9,999 nt of DNA from M55B118 sp041694275 (lineage in GTDB: Bacteria; Bacillota_I; Bacilli_A; Izemoplasmatales; Izemoplasmataceae): assembly GCA_041694275.1 (NCBI GenBank), contig JASMTQ010000013.1, positions 1-9,999 on the forward strand, written 5' to 3'. The notes below the pieces were generated by a model that ran no database searches, was not told the DNA's origin, and saw nothing but the letters and a program-made list of their open reading frames with translations. This document shows, piece by piece, positions 1-6,909 of this stretch (its first letter is position 1; each line of letters begins with the position of its first letter). The translations under genes and the position numbers were made by a program.

Positions 1-923
1 GATTGAACAGGGAGGTGAATGTGGGGCATGAGGTTATCGTATTTGCCGATGACCTCTACGCTCGCTTCATCGAAGTCGTTAGGATGCGAGGTCTGAAAAC
101 GGATTCTATCGATCCCTGTAAGGGCCAGTTCTTCAAGAAGGTTCGCAAACGAATAAGGGGTTTCCTTGAAGTCGCGGCCGTATGCGTTGACGTTCTGACC
201 AAGCAGGGTGACTTCCTTGTAGCCTTCTTCTTTAAGCTCTTTCACTTCTTCTATGATGTCTTCAGGCGCGCGGGAGCGCTCAGTCCCTCTGGTATAGGGA
301 ACGATGCAGTAGGTGCAGAATTCGTCACACCCATACATGATGTTGACCCAGGCCTTGTAGGGATGGTTTCTTTTTCTTGGCATGTTTTCGACCACGCGGC
401 CTTCTTCGCTGAAGACTTCGACAACGCGTTCCTTGTTGAAGAGGGCGGTTTCTATGTAGGTCGGGAGCTTGTCGATGTTGTGGGTCCCAAAAACAAGATC
501 GACGTATGGATAGCTTTTAAGCAGTTTGTTGACGACCTTTTCTTCCTGGGGCATGCAGCCTGAAATCCCAAGAAGCATGTCCGGGTTGTGGCGTTTGTGT
601 TTTTTGAGTCTTCCCAGTTCGCCAAAGACTCTGTTTTCCGCGTTTTCACGGATGGCGCAGGTGTTGAGAAGAATGAAGTCCGCCATGGCTTCGTCTTCGG
701 TTTCACTGTAGCCGAGGGTTTCAAGGATGCCTTTTATGTTTTCGCTGTCCGCTTCATTTGCCTGGCAGCCGTAGGTCTGAATCTTGTAGTGCTTGCCTTT
801 GGCGATGCCTTTCAAATGAAGAGGCACGGCGTAGTGTTCTTTTGTGGCTTCAGTGAAGGAGCGTTTTCTCGCCTGTTTCACTGAAGGGGTCTTGAAGTAT
901 TTTGAATAATCTTTTTCTTTCAT
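1..923 (-). CDS. miaB: tRNA-2-methylthio-N6-dimethylallyladenosine synthase MiaB (C-terminus outside window)
   Basis: Radical SAM methylthiotransferase that converts i6A37 to ms2i6A37 in tRNAs reading UNN codons, using two [4Fe-4S] clusters. I translated the strand by hand: 307 complete codons are visible before the left edge cuts the gene. The N-terminal UPF0004 domain has its three cluster cysteines in QTYGCQAN (C53), NTCAIRENAENRVFGELG (C89) and SGCMPQEE (C123). The radical SAM motif CDEFCTYC follows (C199, C203, C206) and runs into IVPYTRGTERSR, which is typical of MiaB rather than MtaB or RimO. The rest of the radical SAM barrel and the TRAM domain lie outside the window. The start at 923 is supported by an AAAGGTGAT ribosome binding site at 927-935. 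It is the last visible gene of the NUDIX-ymdB-VOC-miaB cluster, 28 bases after the VOC stop. In B. subtilis miaB also lies downstream of rny-ymdB. Confidence 0.97.
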   Translation of the reverse strand, partial: MKEKDYSKYFKTPSVKQARKRSFTEATKEHYAVPLHLKGIAKGKHYKIQTYGCQANEADSENIKGILETLGYSETEDEAMADFILLNTCAIRENAENRVFGELGRLKKHKRHNPDMLLGISGCMPQEEKVVNKLLKSYPYVDLVFGTHNIDKLPTYIETALFNKERVVEVFSEEGRVVENMPRKRNHPYKAWVNIMYGCDEFCTYCIVPYTRGTERSRAPEDIIEEVKELKEEGYKEVTLLGQNVNAYGRDFKETPYSFANLLEELALTGIDRIRFQTSHPNDFDEASVEVIGKYDNLMPHIHLPVQ

Positions 924-951
924 AATATCACCTTTATAAGTATGTAAACGA

Positions 952-1338
952 CTAAGTCAAGTCGCAGAAAAGTTCGTGGATGTTGCCATCGGGATCACTG
1001 AAAAATGCGGTTCTTTGGTTCCAGGGCATGGTCGCAGGTGCTTGAATGCCTGTGGCGCCGTTATTGATGAGGCGCTCGTATGAGGCATCGACGTCTTCCT
1101 TGTTTTCACATGGAAAGGCGAGTTCGAAGCGTTGACCGCTTGCCTCTTTTTTGAACTCAGGGCTTGCTTCATGCATCACGCTTTTATTGCAAAGTGCGAA
1201 ACGGGCGGTATCATTGTCAAATTCCACATAGTCCCCGAGATCGTTTTTAACCGTAAAGCCAATGACGGATTCGTAAAATTCTTTCATGGACGCGACATCG
1301 TCCGTCCATATGGTAATGAGATTGATGGAGGCTTTCAT
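952..1338 (-). CDS. VOC-superfamily (glyoxalase/bleomycin-resistance fold) protein
   Basis: A 128-residue cytoplasmic protein of the vicinal-oxygen-chelate fold, the usual size for a two-module VOC protein. The first beta-alpha-beta-beta-beta unit opens with INLITIWTDDVASMKEFY and reaches YVEF (E39). The second runs from RFELAF to the signature SDPDGNIHELF near the C-terminus (H121, E122). E39 and E122 sit where VOC metal ligands normally fall, so a metal-dependent enzyme is possible, but the sequence does not reveal the substrate. Glyoxalase I, a dioxygenase or a drug-binding protein are all open. The ribosome binding site AAGGAGT (1344-1350) overlaps the ymdB stop TAA (1349-1351), and the genes are 10 bases apart, so the two are surely cotranscribed and probably translationally linked. 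I know of no conserved role for a VOC protein in the rny-ymdB-miaB neighbourhood. Confidence 0.85.
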   Translation of the reverse strand: MKASINLITIWTDDVASMKEFYESVIGFTVKNDLGDYVEFDNDTARFALCNKSVMHEASPEFKKEASGQRFELAFPCENKEDVDASYERLINNGATGIQAPATMPWNQRTAFFSDPDGNIHELFCDLT

Positions 1339-1348
1339 AACTTACTCC

Positions 1349-2107
1349 TTAATCGCGGTATGCGATGGTTTTTATCGTTTTCCTGTCCGTATCAATTAAC
1401 GCGCCATTGAGTTGAAGGGGGCGCGATGTTTCAGGTTTCATGCGGATTGGAAGGCCGGTTGTGAATCTCTCAAGAATCGTCTTTTTGTCTGCGCCGAGGA
1501 TGCCATGTAGCGCACCGCACATGCCAATGTCCGTCATGTACATGGTGCCTCCAGGCAGTGTCATGGCGTCGTTCGTCTGGACATGGGTGTGCGTGCCAAG
1601 TGCGGCGTCCACGCGCCCATCGACGTAGTGTCCGATCGCGAGTTTTTCACTGGTGGCTTCCCCGTGGATGTCGAGGATTTTGATATCCGCTTCAACGGTT
1701 TCAAGCGTCTCATCAAGGACTCTGAAGGGATTTTCAAGCGGATCGCGCATGAAAATGCGGCCCATTACCTGCATCACGGCGACCAAGACGCCGTTGTAGT
1801 TGATGATCTGAACGCCTGTACCGGGTGCACCTTCCGGGTAGTTGAGCGGTCTTACGATTTTGGCCGTGTCGATGTAATCAAAGAGTTCGTTCTTGCTGAA
1901 GGCGTGGTTGCCAAGGGTGATGACGTGTGCCTTGAAGTCCATGAGGCGCTGGTAATCCTCTTTGGTGATACCGATGCCGCCTGATACGTTTTCACCGTTG
2001 ATGATGAGGAAGTCATAGGGATGATCCGCCTTTACTTTCGGCAAGAACTTTTCAATCGCTTTGATGCCTCTCTCACCATAGACGTCTCCGAGATAGAGTA
2101 TGTTCAT
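1349..2107 (-). CDS. ymdB: YmdB-family metallophosphoesterase (2',3'-cyclic nucleotide phosphodiesterase)
   Basis: A 252-residue dimetal phosphoesterase of the YmdB family, known from B. subtilis as a cyclic nucleotide phosphodiesterase affecting biofilm formation and motility. The visible metal-site motifs are YLGDVYG (D8), INGEN (E39, N40), TLGNHAF (N67, H68), DIHGEATSEK (H148) and GTHTHVQT (H173, H175). This is the complete ligand set expected for the family, so the enzyme should be active. Length is slightly below the roughly 264 residues of the Bacillus protein. Its ATG overlaps the NUDIX stop in an ATGA junction (2104-2107), and the upstream site AGAGGGTC is only moderate, so translational coupling to the NUDIX gene is likely. 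In many Bacillota ymdB directly follows rny, and here only the NUDIX gene separates them. Function in this organism is inferred from the family. Confidence 0.95.
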   Translation of the reverse strand: MNILYLGDVYGERGIKAIEKFLPKVKADHPYDFLIINGENVSGGIGITKEDYQRLMDFKAHVITLGNHAFSKNELFDYIDTAKIVRPLNYPEGAPGTGVQIINYNGVLVAVMQVMGRIFMRDPLENPFRVLDETLETVEADIKILDIHGEATSEKLAIGHYVDGRVDAALGTHTHVQTNDAMTLPGGTMYMTDIGMCGALHGILGADKKTILERFTTGLPIRMKPETSRPLQLNGALIDTDRKTIKTIAYRD

Positions 2108-2625
2108 AGGGACCCTCTTTCTAGTATGAAAAAATAGTTTTCTTCATTCAATAGGTCAGGATAATTCCAGAATTCGCCCTTTTCAATCATCGTCTTGATT
2201 TCAGCGAGGCTTGCATACTTCGCATCAAGCACTTCCACCTTTTGAAACCTGAGATCATCAATGTCTGGGGCCTTGGTGGTATGATAGACGTGGGTGATGG
2301 TGTGATAGCTCTCATCGTGTGATACGATGCGTGCACGGTCTTCTAGATCGGCTGGCTTAAGCGTGAGTCCGAGTTCTTCTTCAACTTCACGAATGGCCCC
2401 TTGAAGAGGCGTTTCGCCTTTGGAGGTGACCCCACTCGTAATCGCCCACTGATGGGGAATCGGGTCGCTTTTCTTGGCGCGTTTTTGTATGAGAAACCGT
2501 CCGTCTTCTCTTTCAATCCACACGTGGATGACCATGAAGTACTCCCCTTTTGGAAGCGGGGTGCCTCGCGAAGCGGTCTTATGCAGGAAGTTTCCTTCTT
2601 TATCGTAGATGTCAAAATGTTCCAT
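2104..2625 (-). CDS. NUDIX hydrolase (IPP-isomerase-like / YfcD-type subfamily)
   Basis: A 173-residue NUDIX protein, probably hydrolysing a nucleoside or other organic diphosphate. Substrate is unknown. The Nudix box GX5EX7REUXEEXGU is perfect at residues 65-87: GVTSKGE, then REVEEELGL. The N-terminal FDIYDKEGNFL and the GEYFMVIHVWI strand resemble the YfcD and IPP-isomerase-like branch, whose members often begin with a D-x-Y/L-D segment. The frame is open to a GTG at 2634, but that codon lies inside the ribosome binding site AAGGTGA (2631-2637), so I place the start at the ATG at 2625, five bases after the site. Its stop overlaps the ymdB start (ATGA). The start lies only 15 bases past the T-tract of the rny terminator, which leaves no room for a promoter of its own. 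Insertion of a NUDIX gene between rny and ymdB is unusual compared with Bacillus. Confidence 0.92.
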   Translation of the reverse strand: MEHFDIYDKEGNFLHKTASRGTPLPKGEYFMVIHVWIEREDGRFLIQKRAKKSDPIPHQWAITSGVTSKGETPLQGAIREVEEELGLTLKPADLEDRARIVSHDESYHTITHVYHTTKAPDIDDLRFQKVEVLDAKYASLAEIKTMIEKGEFWNYPDLLNEENYFFILERGSL

Positions 2626-2630
2626 GGGTT

Positions 2631-2637
2631 TCACCTT
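2631..2637 (-). promoter_or_regulatory. Ribosome binding site fixing the NUDIX start at ATG 2625
   Basis: AAGGTGA on the minus strand, ending five bases before ATG 2625. The alternative GTG start at 2634 is part of this same motif, so it cannot also use it. This argues for the shorter protein. Confidence 0.75.
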
Positions 2638-2639
2638 CT

Positions 2640-2671
2640 AAAAAGCCTTCCAAAAAAGGAAGGCTTTTTTT
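2640..2671 (-). terminator. Intrinsic terminator after rny
   Basis: Read on the minus strand, GCCTTCC (2664-2658) pairs perfectly with GGAAGGC (2651-2645) around a T6 loop, extended by A-T pairs on both sides, and a T5 tract follows at 2644-2640. The helix begins about four bases after the rny stop codon. Because both flanks are A/T runs it is symmetric and could also act on plus-strand transcripts, though no plus-strand gene is present. The NUDIX ribosome binding site follows the T-tract directly, so readthrough at this site would set expression of the downstream cluster. Confidence 0.88.
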
Positions 2672-2673
2672 GT

Positions 2674-4236
2674 TTATTTGGCAATGTCCTGTGCGCGTGT
2701 TTCTCTTACGACAGTGACTTTGATGGTACCCGGATATGAGAGCTGTTCCTCAATCTGGGCCTTGATATCACGGGCGAGTTTGTGCGCCATGGTATCGTCG
2801 ATCTTGTCAGGTTTTACAAGGACGCGAACTTCGCGACCCGCCTGAATGGCGTATGCCTGTTCAACGCCTTCGAAGTCACCAGAGATTTTCTCAAGGTGTT
2901 CAAGACGTTTGATGTAGTTATCAAGCGATTCGCTTCTCGCACCAGGTCTTGCGGCACTCAGAGCATCACTCGCAGCTACGAGCTCCGCGATGATGGTGGT
3001 TGCCTTGTTGTCTCCGTGGTGGGAGCGAATGGCGTCGAGGACTTCTTCAGGTTCGTTGTAGCGTTTGGCAAGGTTGTAACCGATGTCTACGTGTGAGCCT
3101 TCGATTTCATGGTCGACGGCTTTCCCGATGTCATGAAGCAGCGCTGCACGACGGGCGAGGATTTCATCCTGGCCGAGTTCGACGGCGAGTTTGCCTGTTA
3201 GGAATGCGCATTCGACGCAGTGTCTTAACACGTTTTGACCGTAGCTTGTACGGAAATGAAGTCTTCCGAGGTATTTTACGAGGTCGGGATGGACTTTGCC
3301 AATTCCGACTTCGAATACGGCTTCTTCACCTTTGTCTCGGATGAAGCGATCCACTTCCTGGCGCATTTTCTCAACGATTTCCTCAATGCGTCCCGGATGG
3401 ATGCGACCATCACTCACAAGGGCTTCAAGTGAGCGTTTGGCGATTTCACGTCTGATCGGGTCAAAGCCTGAGAGCACGACGGCTTCGGGGGTATCGTCAA
3501 TGATGAGATCGACCCCTGTCAGGGCTTCGATGGTACGGATGTTTCTACCTTCACGGCCGATGATGCGGCCTTTCATGTCGTCACTTGGAAGGTTTACGAC
3601 ACTGACAGTACGTTCACTTGTAACATCCTGTGCGTACTTCTGCATGGCGTTTGCCATGAGTTCGCGGGCTCTTTTGTCCGCTTCTGATTTTGCTTTTTCT
3701 TCTTCGTCCTTGATATACTGTGCGATTTCGCGACTCATTTCATCTTCTACTCGTTTGAAAATGAGTTTTTGCGCTTCCTCGGCAGAATATCCTGCGATTT
3801 CTTGCAAGCGTTCGTTTTGTTCGTTGACCAATCGGTCCAGTTTGCTTTCCTGTTCACTTAAAGCTTCTTTGCGCTGCTCAATCGATTCTTCCTTGCGATC
3901 GATATTGCTTTCGCGTTTGTCAAGATTTGATGAACGGTTATCAAGAATTTTTTCACGCTCAAAGAGTTTTTGCTCCATTTGCGTAACTTCCTGTTTGCGT
4001 TCCTTAATCTCCTTATCGGCTTCTACCCTTAAAGAGTGAACCTCCTGTTTGGTTTCGAGAATCGTTTCTTTTTTGTTCTGTTCAGCCGTTTTCTGAGCGT
4101 CATCAATAATCTTTTTCGCTTGAGCCTGAGCTTTGTCAAAGCCTTTTTCAACAATGATTGCACGTGCGATAATTCCCGCGGCAATTCCAATGATCAAAAG
4201 CAGCAAACCGGAGACGATTAATATTAAGGGTTCCAT
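2674..4236 (-). CDS. rny: Ribonuclease Y, membrane-anchored endoribonuclease
   Basis: Endoribonuclease that starts bulk mRNA decay and processes operon transcripts at the inner face of the membrane in Bacillota. At 520 residues it equals the B. subtilis length. Domain order: N-terminal transmembrane helix (about residues 4-26, LILIVSGLLLLIIGIAAGII), a long charged coiled coil (about 30-205, rich in Lys/Glu with DKRESNIDRKEE-type heptads), a KH RNA-binding domain with the GREG loop (227-230), and an HD phosphohydrolase domain with H339, the HD pair H368-D369 in LLHDIGKA, SHHGD (H406, H407) and D424. All catalytic positions are present. The ATG at 4236 follows a GGAGG site at 4244-4248. It has its own promoter upstream and a strong terminator just after the stop, so it is probably largely monocistronic, with readthrough into NUDIX-ymdB. 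Confidence 0.98.
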   Translation of the reverse strand: MEPLILIVSGLLLLIIGIAAGIIARAIIVEKGFDKAQAQAKKIIDDAQKTAEQNKKETILETKQEVHSLRVEADKEIKERKQEVTQMEQKLFEREKILDNRSSNLDKRESNIDRKEESIEQRKEALSEQESKLDRLVNEQNERLQEIAGYSAEEAQKLIFKRVEDEMSREIAQYIKDEEEKAKSEADKRARELMANAMQKYAQDVTSERTVSVVNLPSDDMKGRIIGREGRNIRTIEALTGVDLIIDDTPEAVVLSGFDPIRREIAKRSLEALVSDGRIHPGRIEEIVEKMRQEVDRFIRDKGEEAVFEVGIGKVHPDLVKYLGRLHFRTSYGQNVLRHCVECAFLTGKLAVELGQDEILARRAALLHDIGKAVDHEIEGSHVDIGYNLAKRYNEPEEVLDAIRSHHGDNKATTIIAELVAASDALSAARPGARSESLDNYIKRLEHLEKISGDFEGVEQAYAIQAGREVRVLVKPDKIDDTMAHKLARDIKAQIEEQLSYPGTIKVTVVRETRAQDIAK

Positions 4237-4256
4237 ATTAATTCCTCCGTTTCATG

Positions 4257-4281
4257 ATGTGTGCAACTATATTTAACACAT
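4257..4281 (-). other. Possible small hairpin in the rny leader
   Basis: ATGTGT and ACACAT form a 6-bp inverted repeat with a 13-base loop within the roughly 95-base untranslated leader, ending 8 bases upstream of the rny ribosome binding site. It is weak and A/T-rich, so it may be chance. The leader is the longest in this window apart from undefined ones. Confidence 0.2.
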
Positions 4282-4337
4282 AAGTCGTTTGTTCAATAAA
4301 ATGTAAAATGTACGAGTAGAATAAAGTGTACTTAATT

Positions 4338-4367
4338 ATTATACCGTAGGGATAGTTTAAAAGTCAA
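4338..4367 (-). promoter_or_regulatory. rny: Sigma-A-type promoter of rny
   Basis: On the minus strand, TTGACT (-35, 4367-4362) and TATAAT (-10, 4343-4338) are separated by 18 bases. A start near 4331 would give a leader of about 95 bases before the rny ATG at 4236. It lies in the A/T-rich gap after the recA terminator, so rny can be transcribed independently of recA. Confidence 0.75.
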
Positions 4368-4401
4368 ACATAATCCCCATATTCAGTGGCTTTAAATAGA
4401 C

Positions 4402-4428
4402 AAAAACCGCCCGCATTTTGCGGACGGT
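4402..4428 (-). terminator. Intrinsic terminator after recA
   Basis: Read on the minus strand, ACCG-T-CCGC (4428-4420) pairs with GCGG-G-CGGT (4414-4406) with one internal mismatch and a five-base loop, followed by T5 (4406-4402). The stem starts five bases after the recA stop codon, matching the arrangement after rny. Confidence 0.82.
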
Positions 4429-4433
4429 GAACT

Positions 4434-5435
4434 TTATATGTGCATAAGCTCGCGAATTTGTTTTTCAAGACTGTCAAGAAGTTCGGGATTCTCTTTCAGG
4501 TACTGCTTGACGTTTTCTCTTCCCTGACCGATCTTGTTGTCTTCATAAGAGAACCATGAACCGCTCTTTTTAACAAGCTCGTTTTCAACGGCGAGATCGA
4601 GAATTTCACCCGGTCTTGAGATGCCTTCGCCGTACACGAGGTCGACTTCGCTACGTTTGAACGGAGGCGCCATTTTGTTTTTGACGACTTTGATCTTGGT
4701 GCGGTTACCGACGATGTCGTTGCCCATCTTGAGTTGTTCGCCGCGTCTGATTTCCACGCGGATAGAACTGTAGAATTTAAGCGCGCGTCCGCCTGGTGTG
4801 GTTTCAGGGTTTCCGAACATGACACCGACTTTTTCACGAATCTGGTTGATGAAAATGGCTGTGGTGAATGATTTGGAGATGGCACCTGAGAGCTTCCTCA
4901 TCGCCTGAGACATCAGACGGGCCTGAAGGCCTACGTGTGAGCTTCCCATGTCGCCTCTGATTTCCGCTTCTGGTACAAGCGCTGCGACACTGTCCACGAC
5001 GACGATGTCGATGGCGCCGCTTCTGATGAGCGCTTCAGTGATTTCAAGGGCCTGTTCTCCTGTATCGGGTTGTGAAATGATCAAGTTGTCCGTATCGACA
5101 CCGAGTGCTTTTGCGTACGTCGGATCGAGTGCGTGCTCCGCGTCGATGAATGCGGCGTAGCCACCGTTTTTCTGCGCGGACGCAATGGCGTGCAGTGCGA
5201 ATGTGGTTTTCCCTGAGGACTCGGGTCCATACATCTCCACGATGCGTCCTCTTGGGTAGCCCCCTATCCCGAGAGCTTCATCAAGTGCGAGGGAGCCACT
5301 TGAAATGGATTCCACATCCCTGATCGCCCCTTCGTCACCCAGAAGCATGACGGAGCCTTTACCATGATCCTTTTCAATATCTTTCATTGCCTGGTTCAGT
5401 GCTTTTTCGCGTTCGTCTTTTTTAGTTTTTGCCAA
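4434..5435 (-). CDS. recA: RecA recombinase
   Basis: ATP-dependent DNA strand-exchange protein that forms filaments on single-stranded DNA for recombination and repair. The 333 residues contain Walker A GPESSGKT (70-77), the catalytic glutamate in FIDAEHALDP (E100), Walker B IVVVDSVA (144-151), loop L1 (around 160-170, EIRGDMGSSHVG) and loop L2 (NQIREKVGVMFGNPETTPGG, 197-216). The C-terminal tail is short compared with Bacillus RecA (about 347 residues), with no long acidic extension. The start is TTG: the frame has no ATG before the conserved N-terminus, and an AAGGAGG site (5444-5450) lies eight bases upstream. It follows pgsA by 67 bases with no terminator between, so cotranscription is likely. 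cinA, which separates these two genes in Bacillus, is absent. I see no LexA-type (GAAC-N4-GTTC) box upstream. Confidence 0.99.
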   Translation of the reverse strand: MAKTKKDEREKALNQAMKDIEKDHGKGSVMLLGDEGAIRDVESISSGSLALDEALGIGGYPRGRIVEMYGPESSGKTTFALHAIASAQKNGGYAAFIDAEHALDPTYAKALGVDTDNLIISQPDTGEQALEITEALIRSGAIDIVVVDSVAALVPEAEIRGDMGSSHVGLQARLMSQAMRKLSGAISKSFTTAIFINQIREKVGVMFGNPETTPGGRALKFYSSIRVEIRRGEQLKMGNDIVGNRTKIKVVKNKMAPPFKRSEVDLVYGEGISRPGEILDLAVENELVKKSGSWFSYEDNKIGQGRENVKQYLKENPELLDSLEKQIRELMHI

Positions 5436-5443
5436 CGTTGACG

Positions 5444-5450
5444 CCTCCTT
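5444..5450 (-). promoter_or_regulatory. recA: Ribosome binding site fixing the TTG start of recA
   Basis: A full AAGGAGG on the minus strand, eight bases before TTG 5435. No in-frame ATG or GTG lies between the site and the conserved RecA N-terminus, so TTG is the only reasonable initiator. Confidence 0.8.
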
Positions 5451-5465
5451 AAATAAACAGTCTCA

Positions 5466-5471
5466 ATTATA
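5466..5471 (-). promoter_or_regulatory. Possible -10 element upstream of recA
   Basis: TATAAT on the minus strand in the pgsA-recA gap, about 30 bases before the recA start. The sequence 17 bases upstream (AAACAC) is a poor -35, so this is at most a weak or activator-dependent promoter. recA may mainly be read from the pgsA promoter. Confidence 0.3.
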
Positions 5472-5502
5472 TGATAGTGTTTATGGTCGTGTTTTTCTTT
5501 TT

Positions 5503-6039
5503 TTATTTCGTTTCCGTTAAAATCTGTCTGTTCTTGTAGACGTATTCAAACCCTGAGATTACGGTGAGCGCCACGCCTACATACAAAATGATGAGGCCTG
5601 CGAGCTCAATGTGAACGAGCAGTAAAATAAGCGCAATCATGGTTGAAGCGGTCTTGTATTTGCCCAGTTTGGACGCCGCGATTACTCTGCCTTCATCCAT
5701 CGCCACAAGTCTCACGCCAGTCACGATGAATTCTCTTGAAAGAATGACGAGGACGATCCACATGGGAATGATGTTTATATCCATGAGGACTAAAAGAGCA
5801 AACATCACAAGCAATTTGTCTGCGAGTGGATCCAGGAATTTGCCGAACGTGGTAATCAGGTTGTGCTTTCTTGCCAGATACCCATCGAGAAAATCCGTAA
5901 AGCTAGCAATTACGAAAAGTCCTGCAATCAAGTAAGAATACCAGTTAAGGCTTTCCTTCGCAGGATCAAGATAGTATAGTGCGACCATCAGGGGAATGAA
6001 AAGCACCCTTATTACGGTCAGTTTGTTTGGTAGATTCAT
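5503..6039 (-). CDS. pgsA: CDP-diacylglycerol-glycerol-3-phosphate 3-phosphatidyltransferase
   Basis: Integral membrane enzyme that joins CDP-diacylglycerol and glycerol-3-phosphate to make phosphatidylglycerophosphate, the precursor of phosphatidylglycerol and cardiolipin. The 178 residues are a normal length. The CDP-alcohol phosphotransferase motif D-x2-D-G-x2-A-R-x8-G-x3-D-x3-D is complete: D49, D52, G53, A56, R57, G66, D70, D74. The N-terminal MNLPNKLTVIRVLFIP is the usual PgsA start. Several hydrophobic helices are visible (about 8-23, 35-51, 76-97, 133-165). The ATG at 6039 follows a GAGGTGA site at 6044-6050. It heads the pgsA-recA pair and has a good promoter immediately upstream. 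It is also the last gene of the higher-G+C core before the accessory block begins. Confidence 0.95.
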   Translation of the reverse strand: MNLPNKLTVIRVLFIPLMVALYYLDPAKESLNWYSYLIAGLFVIASFTDFLDGYLARKHNLITTFGKFLDPLADKLLVMFALLVLMDINIIPMWIVLVILSREFIVTGVRLVAMDEGRVIAASKLGKYKTASTMIALILLLVHIELAGLIILYVGVALTVISGFEYVYKNRQILTETK

Positions 6040-6057
6040 AGCGTCACCTCAGCGTTG

Positions 6058-6086
6058 ATTATATCATAAAGGGGGGTGTGTCACAA
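6058..6086 (-). promoter_or_regulatory. pgsA: Sigma-A-type promoter of pgsA
   Basis: TTGTGA (-35, 6086-6081) and TATAAT (-10, 6063-6058) are separated by exactly 17 bases on the minus strand. The spacer contains a C6 run. The expected start near 6051 falls at the edge of the ribosome binding site, giving a leader of only about 12 bases. Confidence 0.68.
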
Positions 6087-6171
6087 TCATTTGTTGCTTA
6101 AAGACCATAGGTTTTCACTTTGTAAAAAAGCTAAGCTATACACTCTGAGTTATATGTCTTTTTGAACAAAA

Positions 6172-6909
6172 TCACTGCTTATCATCATTTTGTTTGACAA
6201 CGTGATGATAATTGTATTCATAGGTATTGATAGGCATCTTGTTGATCTTGTCGTACTTACGCTTTTCACGGAGCGATGATTTATCTTTGTTTGTTTCCTT
6301 GTTTGATCCAACAGCTATCGTATCACTCAAGATGCTTTCGATGGGTTCGTATTCACTGTATTCACCAATAGATGCCATCACAAGTGCATTGCGAAAGAAT
6401 TTCGCATGAAGGCTAAGGTGCTCTATATTCATACTAATTTTGTCATTATACAGGAAAAAGTACAAAAACGTTACTATGGTTCTGGTATTTCCCTCTCTGA
6501 AAGGGTGAATTTGCCATAACAGAGCTATATACCTGGATATGTTTTCAATCAAAGTGGGCTTATCCATTTCACGCCATCTTTTATGAAAGTATTTCCGATG
6601 TAGAGAATCAATGGATGCCGTGATTGTTTTATGACTTGCATAGCGAACGCTTTTACCGTTTAGAACCATTTCCTGTTTTTCAATATCAATGGTTCTTTGG
6701 CTGCCAGCCCATGCGTAAACATCTTTAAAAAGCGTTCTATACAGTTCAAATATATCTCTTGTATGCTTAACGGCATACCCTTGTTCAAAGAGGTTCAACA
6801 GTGCCAAATTCACTACAGCGCCTTCAAACTCTTCCAAAACTTCCTGGTTTTTTAGATTCAGGGTGTTTTTGAGAACATTGACATCTACATAGATATAGGG
6901 GTCATTCAT
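6172..6909 (-). CDS. Fic-domain protein (class I-like, toxin of a RelB/DinJ-Fic pair)
   Basis: Fic enzymes usually transfer AMP from ATP to a hydroxyl side chain of a target protein. The 245 residues open with NDPYIYVDVNVLKN and an EVLEEFEGAVVNL helix that align well with the start of VbhT as I recall it. FKDVYAWAGSQRTIDI (62-77) follows, then the probable flap (about 78-95), and the catalytic loop HPFREGNTRT at 135-144 (H135, E139, N141, R143). The second arginine of the canonical HxFx(D/E)GNxRxxR is Val146 and the usual Gly is Thr142, so nucleotide handling may differ. No inhibitory (S/T)xxxE(G/N) motif is visible within the protein. The C-terminal 45 residues are polar and basic and may bind nucleic acid or be disordered. 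The ATG overlaps the antitoxin gene by 8 bases and has no ribosome binding site of its own (its upstream sequence reads CCTCC), so it must be translated by coupling. The target is unknown. Confidence 0.92.
   Translation of the reverse strand: MNDPYIYVDVNVLKNTLNLKNQEVLEEFEGAVVNLALLNLFEQGYAVKHTRDIFELYRTLFKDVYAWAGSQRTIDIEKQEMVLNGKSVRYASHKTITASIDSLHRKYFHKRWREMDKPTLIENISRYIALLWQIHPFREGNTRTIVTFLYFFLYNDKISMNIEHLSLHAKFFRNALVMASIGEYSEYEPIESILSDTIAVGSNKETNKDKSSLREKRKYDKINKMPINTYEYNYHHVVKQNDDKQ

Noticed and set aside
3..563. Long plus-strand open frame of 186 codons at the left edge
   Set aside because: It is the antisense of miaB, whose minus-strand translation carries the full cysteine motif set. The plus-strand product has no recognisable motif.
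3296..4039. Plus-strand open frame of 247 codons
   Set aside because: It is the antisense of the RNase Y coiled coil and KH region. Its Ser/Arg/Leu-rich composition is the expected shadow of Glu/Lys/Arg-rich codons.
6121..6171. Terminator after fic
   Set aside because: A T6 run follows AGCTTAGC on the minus strand, but no stable G/C stem precedes it. The imperfect repeat around ACTCAGAGT is too weak and has almost no loop.
6820..6840. LEEFEG in the Fic N-terminus as an intramolecular inhibitory motif
   Set aside because: The (S/T)xxxE(G/N) motif needs Ser or Thr four residues before the Glu, and here that residue is Leu25. The segment aligns with the ordinary N-terminal helix of class I Fic proteins.
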